Shown: positions 45,817-54,618, counted from the first letter of the stretch. The stretch: 64,000 nt of DNA from Paracoccaceae bacterium Fryx2 (GCA_032334235.1 JAVSGI010000005.1:1116001-1180000), one strand, 5' to 3'. Numbers and translations are program-made. The notes: generated by a model not told the origin, from the letters alone.

Positions 45817-46890
45817 ATGTCATTCAGCAAGGTGGCCGTTCTGGGCCTTGGCAAGGTGGGCCATCTGGCGGCGGAGTTGCTGGCCGGGGCGGGCTTCGAG
45901 GTGACCGGGATCGACTCGCGCGCCACGGCCGCCCCCTTCGCCACCCGCGTGGCCGATCTGGGCGACGCGGCCGGGTTGCAGGGCGTGCTGGCGGGGCAGC
46001 AGGCGGTGCTGTCCTGCCTGCCCTATGCGCTGAACAAGGGCGTGGCCTCGGCGGCACATGCGCTGGGGCTGCACTATTTCGACCTGACCGAGGACGTGCC
46101 GACCACCCGGCACATCCGCGCGCTGTCCGCGACCTCGAAGGGCCTGATGGCGCCGCAATGCGGGCTGGCCCCCGGGTTTGTCGGCATCGTCGGCGCCGAC
46201 CTCGCGGCGCAGTTCGACCGGGTGCGCTCGATCCGGTTGCGGGTGGGGGCGCTGCCGCAGAACCCCACCGGCCTCTTGGGCTATGCGTTCAACTGGTCGC
46301 CCGAGGGCGTGGTGAACGAATACCTGAACGATTGCGAGGTGATCGAGGAGGGCGTGCTGAAATCGGTCTCGGCGATGGAGTGGATCGAGACCATCTATGT
46401 CGACGGGGTCAAGCTGGAAGCCTTCACCACCTCGGGAGGCTTGGGCACGATGTGCGAGACCTATGCCGACCGGATCGAGAACCTGGATTACAAGACGATG
46501 CGCTATCCCGGCCATGTGCAGCTGATGAACTTCTTCTTCCACGAGCTCTTGATGCGCGAGAGCAGGGCCGAGGCCGGGCGCATCCTTACCCACGCCAAGC
46601 CGCCGGTGGATGCGGACGTGGTCTATGTGCATGTCGCGGCCGAGGGCTGGACGGACGGCGCGCTCCGGCGGCACGAGTTCGTGCGGGCCTATTACCCGAT
46701 CGAGATCGGCGGCAAATCAAGGACGGCGATTGCCTGGACCACCTCGGCCTCGGTGGTGGCGGTGATCGAGATGGTGCGCGACGGGGCGCTGCCGCAGCAG
46801 GGCTTCCTGAAGCAGGAGGACATCGCGCTGGCGCCCTATCTCGCAACCCGGACCGGCGGATTTTTCGCCACCGGCCATCGCGGACGCTAG
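45817..46890 (+). CDS. Saccharopine dehydrogenase family protein
   Basis: A 357-residue oxidoreductase: Rossmann motif VAVLGLGKVGHLAAELLAGAG, VLSCLPYALNKGVASAAHALGLHYFDLTED, APQCGLAPGFVGIVGADLA and the C-terminal GYAFNWSPEGVVNEYLNDCEVI typical of saccharopine-forming lysine-ketoglutarate reductase/saccharopine dehydrogenase proteins. The reaction would interconvert saccharopine with glutamate and aminoadipate semialdehyde. ATG 45817 follows AAGGA. Its stop overlaps the convergent dusA stop by 3 bases (CTAG). Confidence 0.85.
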   Translation: MSFSKVAVLGLGKVGHLAAELLAGAGFEVTGIDSRATAAPFATRVADLGDAAGLQGVLAGQQAVLSCLPYALNKGVASAAHALGLHYFDLTEDVPTTRHIRALSATSKGLMAPQCGLAPGFVGIVGADLAAQFDRVRSIRLRVGALPQNPTGLLGYAFNWSPEGVVNEYLNDCEVIEEGVLKSVSAMEWIETIYVDGVKLEAFTTSGGLGTMCETYADRIENLDYKTMRYPGHVQLMNFFFHELLMRESRAEAGRILTHAKPPVDADVVYVHVAAEGWTDGALRRHEFVRAYYPIEIGGKSRTAIAWTTSASVVAVIEMVRDGALPQQGFLKQEDIALAPYLATRTGGFFATGHRGR

Positions 46891-47876
46891 GCAGGTGCCG
46901 GGGCGCGGTCGATCTCGGCCAGGGCGGCATCGAGCGTTTCCAGCCCCGCCCCGGGACGGGCCGCCCCTTCCGACAGCACCCGGCGCCAGCCGCGCGCGCC
47001 GGGGCGGCCCGCGAACAGGCCCAGCATGTGCCGGGTGACCTGGTGCAGCCGCCCGCCCTGCGTCAGATGCGCCGCGATGTAGGGGTGCATGTCGGCCACC
47101 ACCTGATGCGCGTCGCGCCCCGGCGGGTCGCCCCACAGCGCATCGGCCCCGATCAGGGTGGCGCAGGGGTCGTGATAGGCGGCGCGCCCGATCATCACCC
47201 CGTCCAGCCCCTGTTCCAGCAACCCCCGCGCCTGCGCAAGGTTGGCCACGCCGCCGTTGATGCAGATCGTCAGATGCGGGAACTGCCGCTTCATCGCCAG
47301 CACCAGCGGATAGTCCAGCGGCGGCACCTCGCGGTTTTCCTTGGGGCTGAGCCCTTGCAGCCATGCCTTGCGCGCGTGGATGATGAAATGCCCGACACCC
47401 GCCGCCGAGACGGCTTCCAGAAAGGCGGGCAGCACGTCCTCGGGCACCTGATCGTCAACACCGATCCGGCATTTCACCGTCACCGGCACCGGGCTTTCGG
47501 CCTGCATCGCCGAGACGCAATCGGCCACCAGTTGCGGGCGTTCCATCAGCACCGCGCCGAAACAGCCCGACTGCACCCGGTCGGAGGGGCAGCCGACGTT
47601 CAGGTTGATCTCGTCATAGCCAAATGGCACCGCCGCCCGCACCGCCGCCGCGAGTTCGGCCGGGTCAGACCCGCCGAGTTGCAGCGCCACGGGATGCTCG
47701 GCCTGCCCATACCCCAGCAGCCGGTCGCGCGGCCCGTGCAGCACCGCCGGGGCGGTGACCATCTCGGTGTAAAGCATGGCGCGGCGCGTCATCAGGCGGT
47801 GGAATTGGCGGCAATGCCGGTCTGTCCAGTCCATCATCGGGGCCACGGCTAATCTAGCATTTTGATTTATCAGCAT
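46887..47876 (-). CDS. dusA: tRNA-dihydrouridine synthase A
   Basis: A 329-residue FMN enzyme that reduces uridines in the tRNA D-loop: LAVAPMMDWTDRHCRQFHRL, LQLGGSDPAEL, EINLNVGCPSDRVQSGCFGA (catalytic Cys96 in GCPSD), VTVKCRIG, FIIHARKAWLQGLSPKENR and INGG. The first codons (MLINQNARL) come from an AT-rich stretch unlike the rest of the gene. That suggests the 5' end was rebuilt by an integrated element; a truncated integrase starts about 110 bases away. Confidence 0.95.
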   Translation of the reverse strand: MLINQNARLAVAPMMDWTDRHCRQFHRLMTRRAMLYTEMVTAPAVLHGPRDRLLGYGQAEHPVALQLGGSDPAELAAAVRAAVPFGYDEINLNVGCPSDRVQSGCFGAVLMERPQLVADCVSAMQAESPVPVTVKCRIGVDDQVPEDVLPAFLEAVSAAGVGHFIIHARKAWLQGLSPKENREVPPLDYPLVLAMKRQFPHLTICINGGVANLAQARGLLEQGLDGVMIGRAAYHDPCATLIGADALWGDPPGRDAHQVVADMHPYIAAHLTQGGRLHQVTRHMLGLFAGRPGARGWRRVLSEGAARPGAGLETLDAALAEIDRAPAPA

Positions 47877-47900
47877 TCTTCTTGTTTCTTCAAACTGTTG
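47845..47900. other. Candidate attachment junction of a dusA-targeting element
   Basis: The 5' end of dusA switches abruptly from GC-rich coding sequence (around 47845) to AT-rich bases (CTAATCTAGCATTTTGATTT). dusA 5' ends are a known integration target for a dedicated tyrosine integrase family. The exact core and the second copy were not found in the window. Confidence 0.5.
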
Positions 47901-47987
47901 GCGGCGGTTGTCGCTACGCTGGACTACGCCCTGATATCCCCGAATTCGCCCCTCTGCGACGACTCATTGCACATACAGCGCACGAAA

Positions 47988-48090
47988 ATGGCCTCCATCA
48001 CCAAACTCCCCTCCGGTGCATACCGGGTCCAGATCAGACGAAAGGGCCGCTACGCGAGCGAGACGTTTCTCCGCCGCGAAGACGCGCACC
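47988..48090 (+). pseudogene. N-terminal fragment of a dusA-associated tyrosine integrase
   Basis: From ATG 47988 about 33 residues (ASITKLPSGAYRVQIRRKGR followed by YASETFLRREDA) match the arm-binding N-terminus of dusA-associated integrases. Homology stops at about 48090, where a different sequence begins; the catalytic domain is missing. The fragment is divergent from dusA, as expected for an element inserted there. Confidence 0.7.
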
Positions 48091-48248
48091 GCTGCCATCG
48101 CGCCAAGCCCGAGGTCGGGTGGCTCGAGGTAGGTCCGGGACAGCGCGGCCGAAAAGGCATCCGCTGCGGCAGCGCCGGCAGCCGTCGCTGCTCCCTCGAA
48201 CGGGTTGCCGATCCGGCTGAGTTCTACTGGATCCAGCGTGCCGATCCG

Positions 48249-48362
48249 CAGCCGCACCTGGTCGGCGACATTGTCGAAAACTTCGCGCAGACCCTTCTTG
48301 TCGCCCCGGTTCGGCGTCGCCGTGACCCCGAAGATGCGGGCGTCGGGATTGCCCGCAGCGAA
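48249..48362 (-). pseudogene. Fragment of a DEAD/DEAH-type helicase
   Basis: About 38 codons read NPDARIFGVTATPNRGDKKG then LREVFDNVADQV, the motif III-like SAT/TAT region of phage/plasmid-type superfamily 2 helicases. Flanking codons (a Gly/Ala-rich segment after it, RHEDNPKQSVRAWIGC before it) do not continue the helicase, so this is a broken piece in a mosaic region. Confidence 0.55.
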
Positions 48363-48491
48363 GGGGCGTCGGTTACTTTGACAGCCGATCCAGGCCCTGA
48401 CGCTCTGCTTGGGGTTGTCTTCGTGTCTGCGAACGGAGCGACGATCTTTGCCCTCTGCGGTTCGGTAGAGAAATGCTCGCGAGATGGGCAA

Positions 48492-49885
48492 GGTCGTGTC
48501 GCGAATGCTGTGGAAATTCCCTGGCGGTGTGGTCCGGGCATGTGAAGGTTCGGTTTCTCAGGCGGCTGCGTCAAGAGGCATCGGGTCGAGGGGCTGGGAA
48601 AGCGTCTCCCAGCCGTCGACCTTGCGCATCTGGATCTGCCCGGAAGCCAGCAGCGCCCAGAGCAGCATCGGCACGGTCTCGGCGCAGGGCAGTGCGGTCT
48701 GGGTCTTGACGCGGCGACGGAACTCCTCGTTCAGCCGTTCGATGGCGTTGGTGGTCCGGGCCGACTTCCATTGCGACGGGTCGAGGCGGGTGAAGCTGAA
48801 GAGCCGGTCCCCTGCTTCTTCAAGGCTGTCGGCAACGGCCTTGCACTTGAGCTGCCACTTGCGCAGGAATGCCTTGCGGCGGGTCTCGATCCCGGCGGCG
48901 GTGTCGGCGCAGATCATGTCCCGGTAGTCCTCGGTCAGCTCGTCGTGCAGGTGCCTGGGCGCGTGCGCCAGCAGGTTGCGGTGCTTGTGGACCGTGCAGC
49001 GCTGGATCGGCAGAGCCTCGCCCCACAGCGCGACCAGAGCGGCTTCCAATCCGGGGGCGCCGTCAACAATGACGAACTCGGGCCGCTTCAGACCGCGGGC
49101 ATCAAGGTCGTCGAGGAACTGGCGCCAGGCAGATGTGCTCTCTCCGCCCATGTTCTTGATGGATAACAATACCTTCTGCCCGTCGCGGCGGATGCCGATC
49201 GCCGCCAGCACCGAGATGTTGGTGGCCTTCCGGTCCAGCCGGGTCCGGATCACGGTGCCGTCGAGGATCAGCCGGACGATGTCCTCGTCGGCCAGGCTGC
49301 GGGCCGACCAGGCATCCCAATCCACCTTCACCTTGCGCCAGGCCCGGCTGACCACATCCTTGCTGACGGCGCCCTCGAACAGCCCGAACAGCGCCCGCTT
49401 GACGCGCCGGGTGTTGGTCCCGGCAAGATAGACCGCCGCGATCAGCGCCTCGGCCTTCTTCGTCAGCCGCTGGTAGCGCGGCAGCGCCTTCGAGCGCCAT
49501 TCCTTCAGCCTTGCCGTCCTCGTCCTCGACCCGGGCGCGGGGCACGCGCACCGTTTCGGTGCCGAAGGTGCCGGTCAGCTGCCGCTCGCGGTGCCCGTGG
49601 CGATAGCCCTTCGCCTTCTCGTCGCCGCGACCGTAGCGCATGCGGCCGAGAAACTCGGCCAGTTCCTCTTCAAACATGGTCTCGATGGTCGCGCGGACGC
49701 TTGCCCGCAGGCGCTCCTCGATCGGGTCATACCCGGTCGTGTCGGGCAGTAGCGAAAAGGCCGAGCTGTCGGTAATGTCGTTCATGGCGTGATCTCCCTG
49801 GCGGTTGGCGCCGCCGGCTGGGTGGGTTTCAGTTCACCCGGAGATTACGCCGCCTTCAAATTTCCACCACTCCCGCGACACCTCC
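48492..49885 (-). mobile_element. IS256-family element, copy A (frameshifted)
   Basis: About 1.39 kb. The ends carry related inverted repeats: GGTCGTGTCGCG...TGTGGAAATT at 48492 and GGAGGTGTCGCG...TGGTGGAAATT reading inward from 49885. It is head-to-head with copy B, 169 bases away. No target duplication is evident. Confidence 0.9.
48558..49785 (-). pseudogene. IS256-family transposase, broken by a 1-base insertion
   Basis: Nearly identical to the intact 408-residue transposases of copies C and D, but one extra base near 49506 (CCTTCAGCC where copy C has CCTTAGCC) breaks the frame after about 92 codons. The second frame (start of readable part at 49355) still carries the catalytic residues: LDGTVIRTRLD, VDGAPGL and IERLNEEFRRR. 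Copy B has the same insertion, so both descend from one broken copy. Confidence 0.9.
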
Positions 49886-49937
49886 GGTCGGACATGTATA
49901 ATCTCACTTGCTGGTCGTTGATGGGTTTGTAGGCCAA
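49886..49937 (-). pseudogene. N-terminal fragment of an IS21 IstA transposase
   Basis: A TTG start at 49937 with GGAGG seven bases upstream begins AYKPINDQQVRLYMSDRR, the typical N-terminus of one IS21 IstA subgroup. It is cut after 17 codons by copy A. A different part of an IstA of the same type lies beside copy D (61033-61287). Confidence 0.6.
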
Positions 49938-50035
49938 CCCGGATCCTCCGTTTGACGGCAGAGGAACCCGGCTTACCAACCCGCAGCGACCAGCACCTTC
50001 CCCGAAATCACTCAAGCCGGTGGGGCTGCCCTCCA

Positions 50036-50051
50036 GACGGGCATGCCCGTC
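50036..50051. repeat. 16-bp perfect palindrome between IS256 copies A and B
   Basis: GACGGGCATGCCCGTC is perfectly palindromic and sits in the 169-bp spacer, 3 bases from the left end of copy B. It may belong to the 5' leader of the IS21 remnant. Confidence 0.5.
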
Positions 50052-50849
50052 TTCGGTGGTGTCGCGGGAGTGGTGGAAATTTGAAGGCGGCGTAATCTCC
50101 GGGTGAACTGAAACCCACCCAGCCGGCGGCGCCAACCGCCAGGGAGATCACGCCATGAACGACATTACCGACAGCTCGGCCTTTTCGCTACTGCCCGACA
50201 CGACCGGGTATGACCCGATCGAGGAGCGCCTGCGGGCAAGCGTCCGCGCGACCATCGAGACCATGTTTGAAGAGGAACTGGCCGAGTTTCTCGGCCGCAT
50301 GCGCTACGGTCGCGGCGACGAGAAGGCGAAGGGCTATCGCCACGGGCACCGCGAGCGGCAGCTGACCGGCACCTTCGGCACCGAAACGGTGCGCGTGCCC
50401 CGCGCCCGGGTCGAGGACGAGGACGGCAAGGCTGAAGGAATGGCGCTCGAAGGCGCTGCCGCGCTACCAGCGGCTGACGAAGAAGGCCGAGGCGCTGATC
50501 GCGGCGGTCTATCTTGCCGGGACCAACACCCGGCGCGTCAAGCGGGCGCTGTTCGGGCTGTTCGAGGGCGCCGTCAGCAAGGATGTGGTCAGCCGGGCCT
50601 GGCGCAAGGTGAAGGTGGACTGGGATGCCTGGTCGGCCCGCAGCCTGGCCGAAGAGGACATCGTCCGGCTGATCCTCGACGGCACCGTGATCCGGACCCG
50701 GCTGGACCGGAAGGCCACCAACATCTCGGTGCTGGCGGCGATCGGCATCCGCCGCGACGGGCAGAAGGTATTGTTATCCATCAAGAACATGGGCGGAGAG
50801 AGCACATCTGAACCGCCCCGGGTTTACCGGAGGGTGGTTTGTTCAATGA

Positions 50850-51755
50850 CTACGCGACCATATCGAGTGAGTTCAGGTTTGCATAGAACGCCTCCTCTGC
50901 TTCTGCGGGTGGGATGTATCCGATTGGGCCAAGCAGGCGGCGGTTGTTATACCAATCGATCCATTTCAGCGTTTCCCATTCGACCTCGCGCATTGATTTC
51001 CAGGGGCCGATCTGGTTGATGACCTCTGTCTTGAACAGGCCGATGACGCATTCAGCCAAGGCGTTGTCATAGGCATCGCCAACTGTTCCAACGGAAAGGT
51101 CGATCTCGGCCTTGGCCAGGCGTTCGGTGTATTTGATCGACAGGTATTGTGATCCGCGGTCCGAATGGTGGACCAAGCTCTTGTTATCCGGCGTCTTTCT
51201 TTGCCAGATCGCTTGCTCCAGCGCGTCGAGCACAAACTGGGTCTTCATCGATGTCGAGACGCGCCAACCGACAATACGACGTGCAAAGACGTCGATGACG
51301 AAGGCCACGTAGACGGTGCCGGACCATGTGGGCACATAGGTGAAATCTGAAACCCACAGCTTGTTCGGCCGATCCGCCATGAACAGCCGGTTCACCTTGT
51401 CGTCCGGGCAAGGCAGAGACGTGTCAGGATTGGTCGTGATGACCTTCTTGCCACGGACCACGCCCCTGATGCCCAGATGGCGCATCAATCGTTCCACGGT
51501 GCAGCGGGCGGCGTCTTCACCCTGCCGTCGCAAAACATGCCAGATCTTCCGCGCGCCATAGAGCTTGCGGTTGGCATCCCAGGCCGCGTCGATCTTGAGG
51601 CTCAGGGCGGCATCCGATTTGGCCCGGGCCGAGGCCCGGTCAGGATCACGCATGATCGCCCGCCGGTCATAAAAGGTGGAAGGGGCAAACTGCAGTGCCC
51701 TGCAGATCGGCTCGACCCCGAATGCCTCTCGGCTTTCCTCAATGAAAGCAGTCAT
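50850..51755 (-). CDS. IS3-family transposase OrfB (integrase domain)
   Basis: A 301-residue rve-type DDE protein: N-terminal HTH_21 region (YGARKIWHVLRRQG, CTVERLMRHLGIRGVVRGK) and catalytic motifs VSDFTYVPTW (D), HHSDRGSQY (D) and AYDNALAECVIGLFKTEVI (E). It overlaps orfA by 4 bases. As in other IS3 elements the active protein may be an OrfAB fusion made by -1 frameshifting; a clear A6G slip site is not seen. Confidence 0.93.
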   Translation of the reverse strand: MTAFIEESREAFGVEPICRALQFAPSTFYDRRAIMRDPDRASARAKSDAALSLKIDAAWDANRKLYGARKIWHVLRRQGEDAARCTVERLMRHLGIRGVVRGKKVITTNPDTSLPCPDDKVNRLFMADRPNKLWVSDFTYVPTWSGTVYVAFVIDVFARRIVGWRVSTSMKTQFVLDALEQAIWQRKTPDNKSLVHHSDRGSQYLSIKYTERLAKAEIDLSVGTVGDAYDNALAECVIGLFKTEVINQIGPWKSMREVEWETLKWIDWYNNRRLLGPIGYIPPAEAEEAFYANLNSLDMVA

Positions 51756-52093
51756 TTGCGAAACGGGCGGTCGAGCTCCGCCTGGGCAAAATACGCTGAA
51801 GCTTTGCGCAGAATCTCGTTCGCTTGCCGCAGTTCCCGGTTCTCGCGCTCAAGCTCTTTGATCCGCGCGATCTCAGCGCTGGTAGGTCCCGGCCGTTCGC
51901 CACCATCGCGCTGGACCTGTCGCATCCAGACGCGAAGGCTGTCCGTCGAACAGCCCAATTTACCTGCAATCGCCGTCAGCGCCGCAGCCTCGCTCTGATA
52001 ATCATCGCGGTGTTCCATCGCCAGCCGCACCGCACGCTCGCGGAACTCAGGTGAATACGGCTTCGAGGTCTTCTTCTTTGAGGTCTGTTCCAT
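51752..52093 (-). CDS. IS3-family transposase OrfA (helix-turn-helix)
   Basis: A 113-residue HTH_Tnp_1 protein starting at ATG 52093 (GGAG upstream): KPYSPEFRERAVRLAMEHR, AIAGKLGCSTDSLRVWMRQ, then a leucine-zipper-like coil (IARIKELERENRELRQANEILRKA, in parts). It overlaps orfB by 4 bases. Confidence 0.92.
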   Translation of the reverse strand: MEQTSKKKTSKPYSPEFRERAVRLAMEHRDDYQSEAAALTAIAGKLGCSTDSLRVWMRQVQRDGGERPGPTSAEIARIKELERENRELRQANEILRKASAYFAQAELDRPFRK

Positions 52094-52788
52094 AACGGGC
52101 AATTCTCCGAGAGTTTTGCCCTCCGGTAAACCCGGGGCGGTTCACATCTGCCTGGCGCCAGTTCCTCGACGACCTTGATGCCCGCGGTCTGAAGCGGCCC
52201 GAGTTCGTCATTGTTGACGGCGCCCCCGGATTGGAAGCCGCTCTGGTCGCGCTGTGGGGCGAGGCTCTGCCGATCCAGCGCTGCACGGTCCACAAGCACC
52301 GCAACCTGCTGGCGCACGCGCCCAGGCACCTGCACGACGAGCTGACCGAGGACTACCGGGACATGATCTGCGCCGACACCGCCGCCGGGATCGAGACCCG
52401 CCGCAAGGCATTCCTGCGCAAGTGGCAGCTCAAGTGCAAGGCCGTTGCCGACAGCCTTGAAGAAGCAGGGGACCGGCTCTTCAGCTTCACCCGCCTCGAT
52501 CCCTCGCAATGGAAGTCGGCCCGGACCACCAACGCCATCGAACGGCTGAACGAGGAGTTCCGCCGCCGCGTCAAGACCCAGACCGTGCTGCCCTGCGCCG
52601 AGACCGTGCCGATACTGCTCTGGGCGCTGCTGGCATCCGGCCAGATCCAGATGCGCAAGGTCGACGGCTGGGAGACGCTTTCCCAGCCCCTCGACCCGAT
52701 ACCTCTTGACCTCGCAGCTTGAAAAACTGAACCTTCACATGCCCGGAGTGAGCCGCCAGGGAATTTCCACAGCATTCGCGACATGACC

Positions 52789-52936
52789 CCACCAGCAGTT
52801 TGGCCTCGAGCAGCATGTCGGTCGCGCGGCGCGAAACCTGGTGCAGCGTCGATGCTTGCAGAGACGGGCTGCGGGCTTCCATGGCCCGCAGCAGGAGGTC
52901 GATCGCCCGCTTACTCAAGGACGTCGCCTTGGTCAT
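52789..52936 (-). pseudogene. 5' remnant of an unknown gene truncated by IS256 copy B
   Basis: The first ~49 codons remain: MTKATSLSKRAIDLLLRAME, then ARSPSLQASTLHQVSRRATDMLLEAKLLVG. No family is recognised. It overlaps the 3' end of the 408-residue gene by 26 bases, so the two were co-translated. The rest has been lost at the right end of copy B. Confidence 0.6.
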
Positions 52937-54137
52937 TGTCGTCTTTCAGGATGCCCCAGAGGCGCAGGTACTTCTCGCCGATCAGGCGCTCTTGCGGCGT
53001 CATGTCCTTGAGGTTGCAGCCATGCGGCATCGTGACGGTCAGGGCCAGAGATTTGCCGCGACCGCCCGCAGGGCCGGGATGAAATCTGATGGTGAAGCGC
53101 GCGCGGGTAACCACCCATTCCGGCACGTCGCCTGCGTGACCGAAAACATGGGCACCGCCTCCGATGTCCAGTCCGATCCGGTGTTCCGCCTTCTGCCAGA
53201 TCGTCCGGTCGGCGCCCAACATGGATTCGAGCGTGATGCGTTCCTTCGAATCCCCGAGATCCATCAGGCGCAATTCCTTGACCGTCACGCTTTCGATCCC
53301 ATCGGCAGGGTCGGCCGGGAAGTCGAAAGGCCGGAACAGCATGCTGAGGTCGTATTCGCGCAGCGGCAGCGTCTGCTCCTCCGTAAGGGTAATGCCCAGC
53401 AGATCGCGTGCCATAAAGCGGGTGAGATCGATCCGGTCTTCACGGGTCTTGGCCACGACCTCGATCGCGCCGGTTGCGGCCTCGTAGGTGAGGGCAGCCT
53501 CGAAGACCGGTTTCACGATCCGGCGCGACAATGTGCTGTTGGAATCGAAGCCCAGCATGTCCTCAGGGCGTCCTTCCCGGTAGACCGCGACCTGGACGAG
53601 CTCACATTCTTCACCCTCGAGGATCACCCGGTGGCGGTCGAAGATGTCGACATGGACGTTGGGCGTTTCAAACCGCGCGCGGATTGCCGCCGTAAACGCC
53701 GCGAGCGAGATCGGATCCTTCTTCACCTCCAGCTCGGCATCAACACCAAACCCGCTCCAGGATCGCGTCCGGCGCCGCTCGTCGTTGTAGCGCACCTCTT
53801 CCGCCAGGCGGAACCGATCAGGCTCCTTCAGAAAAACCCACAGCGAGCGATTGTTGGCTCCCTCCAGCGTGTCGAAGACAGCGCGGTTCTGCACGACGTT
53901 CAGCAGGGCGTTCTGCCCCGGTTCATCAGCGAGAGCCGCGACACGGCCGGCATCGAGGACCACCCGCTGCTTTTCGTCGTCGGACATGCCGTCCACGGCC
54001 TTGATCAGCGGCTCGACGACGTCCGACTCGGGCTTGGTCCAGTCGATGGGCGAAAGAGAGGTGAACCCACCGGCAGCGAAGTAATCCTGCAAACGGGTGA
54101 CGGGGGTCTTACGGAGGAAGGCGGCGATGGCGGTCAT
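52911..54137 (-). CDS. Unrecognised 408-residue protein facing the XRE/ImmA genes
   Basis: No known family is recognised. The protein is soluble, acidic and without a signal peptide or membrane segment. It begins MTAIAAFLRKTPVTRLQDYF, and includes SLSPIDWTKPESDVVEPLIKAV, WVFLKEPDRFRLAEEVRYND, DRHRVILEGEECELVQVAVYREGRP and TVTMPHGCNLKDMTPQERLIGEKYLRLWGIL. The middle looks beta-rich. Codon use is less GC-biased than the core genes. It is divergent from the XRE regulator across 160 bases with two operator-like palindromes and was followed by a second, now truncated gene. An effector or DNA-repair/defence role is possible but unproven. Confidence 0.65.
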   Translation of the reverse strand: MTAIAAFLRKTPVTRLQDYFAAGGFTSLSPIDWTKPESDVVEPLIKAVDGMSDDEKQRVVLDAGRVAALADEPGQNALLNVVQNRAVFDTLEGANNRSLWVFLKEPDRFRLAEEVRYNDERRRTRSWSGFGVDAELEVKKDPISLAAFTAAIRARFETPNVHVDIFDRHRVILEGEECELVQVAVYREGRPEDMLGFDSNSTLSRRIVKPVFEAALTYEAATGAIEVVAKTREDRIDLTRFMARDLLGITLTEEQTLPLREYDLSMLFRPFDFPADPADGIESVTVKELRLMDLGDSKERITLESMLGADRTIWQKAEHRIGLDIGGGAHVFGHAGDVPEWVVTRARFTIRFHPGPAGGRGKSLALTVTMPHGCNLKDMTPQERLIGEKYLRLWGILKDDNDQGDVLE

Positions 54138-54193
54138 ACGGGGCCCTTTCTTGGCCGGGAGGAGATAGGAATCAGCACAGCGCGATACGCTTG

Positions 54194-54261
54194 CGTTCGA
54201 TATATATCGAACGAGCCGTCGAGTCTACTTGCGCCGCACGTTTTTGTTCGGCATACCGAAC
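54194..54261. promoter_or_regulatory. Two palindromic operators in the divergent XRE promoter region
   Basis: CGTTCGATATATATCGAACG (54194-54213) is a perfect 20-bp palindrome. GTTCGG-CATA-CCGAAC (54246-54261) shares the GTTCG/CGAAC arms. Their centres are exactly 50 bp apart, about five helical turns. They lie between the XRE regulator (54298) and the divergent 408-residue gene, as expected for a repressor controlling both. Confidence 0.7.
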
Positions 54262-54297
54262 GCGCTTCCTGAAACCAAGGAAATCAAGGATGGAACG

Positions 54298-54618
54298 ATG
54301 ACCACGTCCCTCGGCGCCAAGATCAAGCGCCACCGTCAGGAAAAGGGATTCTCCCTCGACAAGCTCGCCGAGCTTACCGACTCGAGCAAGAGCTACATCT
54401 GGGAACTGGAGAACCGCGATACGCGCAAACCGTCAGGCGAGAAGCTGACCCGAATCGCCCAAGCTCTCGATGTCACGACCGATTACCTCCTCGATGACAG
54501 TGAAGAGCCCGGCGACGAGGTGTTGAAGGAGGCTTTCTTCCGCAAGTTCAGCAAGCTCGACCCCGACGATCAGGCCAAGATCAACCAGATGATCGACATG
54601 TGGGGGAAAAAGGATTGA
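54298..54618 (+). CDS. XRE-family transcriptional regulator
   Basis: A 106-residue repressor: HTH_3 domain LGAKIKRHRQEKGFSLDKLAELTDSSKSYIWELEN (in parts), SGEKLTRIAQALDVTTDYLLDD, then an acidic C-terminal helix (FRKFSKLDPDDQAKINQMIDMW). ATG 54298 follows AAGGA; an upstream in-frame start at 54229 lies within the operator region. Its end overlaps the ImmA-like gene. Such XRE/ImmA pairs usually form a repressor plus an antirepressor protease. Confidence 0.9.
   Translation: MTTSLGAKIKRHRQEKGFSLDKLAELTDSSKSYIWELENRDTRKPSGEKLTRIAQALDVTTDYLLDDSEEPGDEVLKEAFFRKFSKLDPDDQAKINQMIDMWGKKD

Larger units (their letters stand above)
50809..52144 (-). mobile_element. IS3-family insertion sequence (1336 bp, complete)
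   Basis: Bounded by TGAACCGCCCCGGGTTTACC (left) and its exact inverse on the right; the inverted repeats match over about 25 bp. The canonical TG...CA ends are flanked by the direct repeat CATC (50805-50808 and 52145-52148), a 4-base target duplication. Both orfA and orfB are intact, so this is probably the youngest insertion here. Confidence 0.93.
50155..52722 (+). pseudogene. IS256-family transposase, frameshifted and interrupted
   Basis: Starts at ATG 50155 like copies C and D. An extra G at about 50434 (GGCTGAAGG against GGCTAAGG in copy D) shifts the frame, and at codon about 222 an IS3-family element interrupts it (50809-52144). The remainder from 52145 runs WRQFLDDLDARGLKRPEFVI to the stop at 52722. 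Its C-terminus reads PLDLAA instead of PLDAAA. Not functional. Confidence 0.92.
50055..52788 (+). mobile_element. IS256-family element, copy B (split by an IS3-family element)
   Basis: About 1.39 kb of IS256 sequence in two parts: 50055-50808 and 52145-52788. Ends are GGTGGTGTCGCG (left) and CGCGACATGACC (right). Removing the inserted element plus one 4-base duplication rebuilds a continuous copy. The outer flank lies in a gene on the minus strand that it truncated. Confidence 0.9.

Noticed and set aside
48492-52788. A composite transposon made of IS256 copies A and B
   Set aside because: Both transposases are broken and the 169-base spacer holds only an IS21 scrap; outer flanks do not match.
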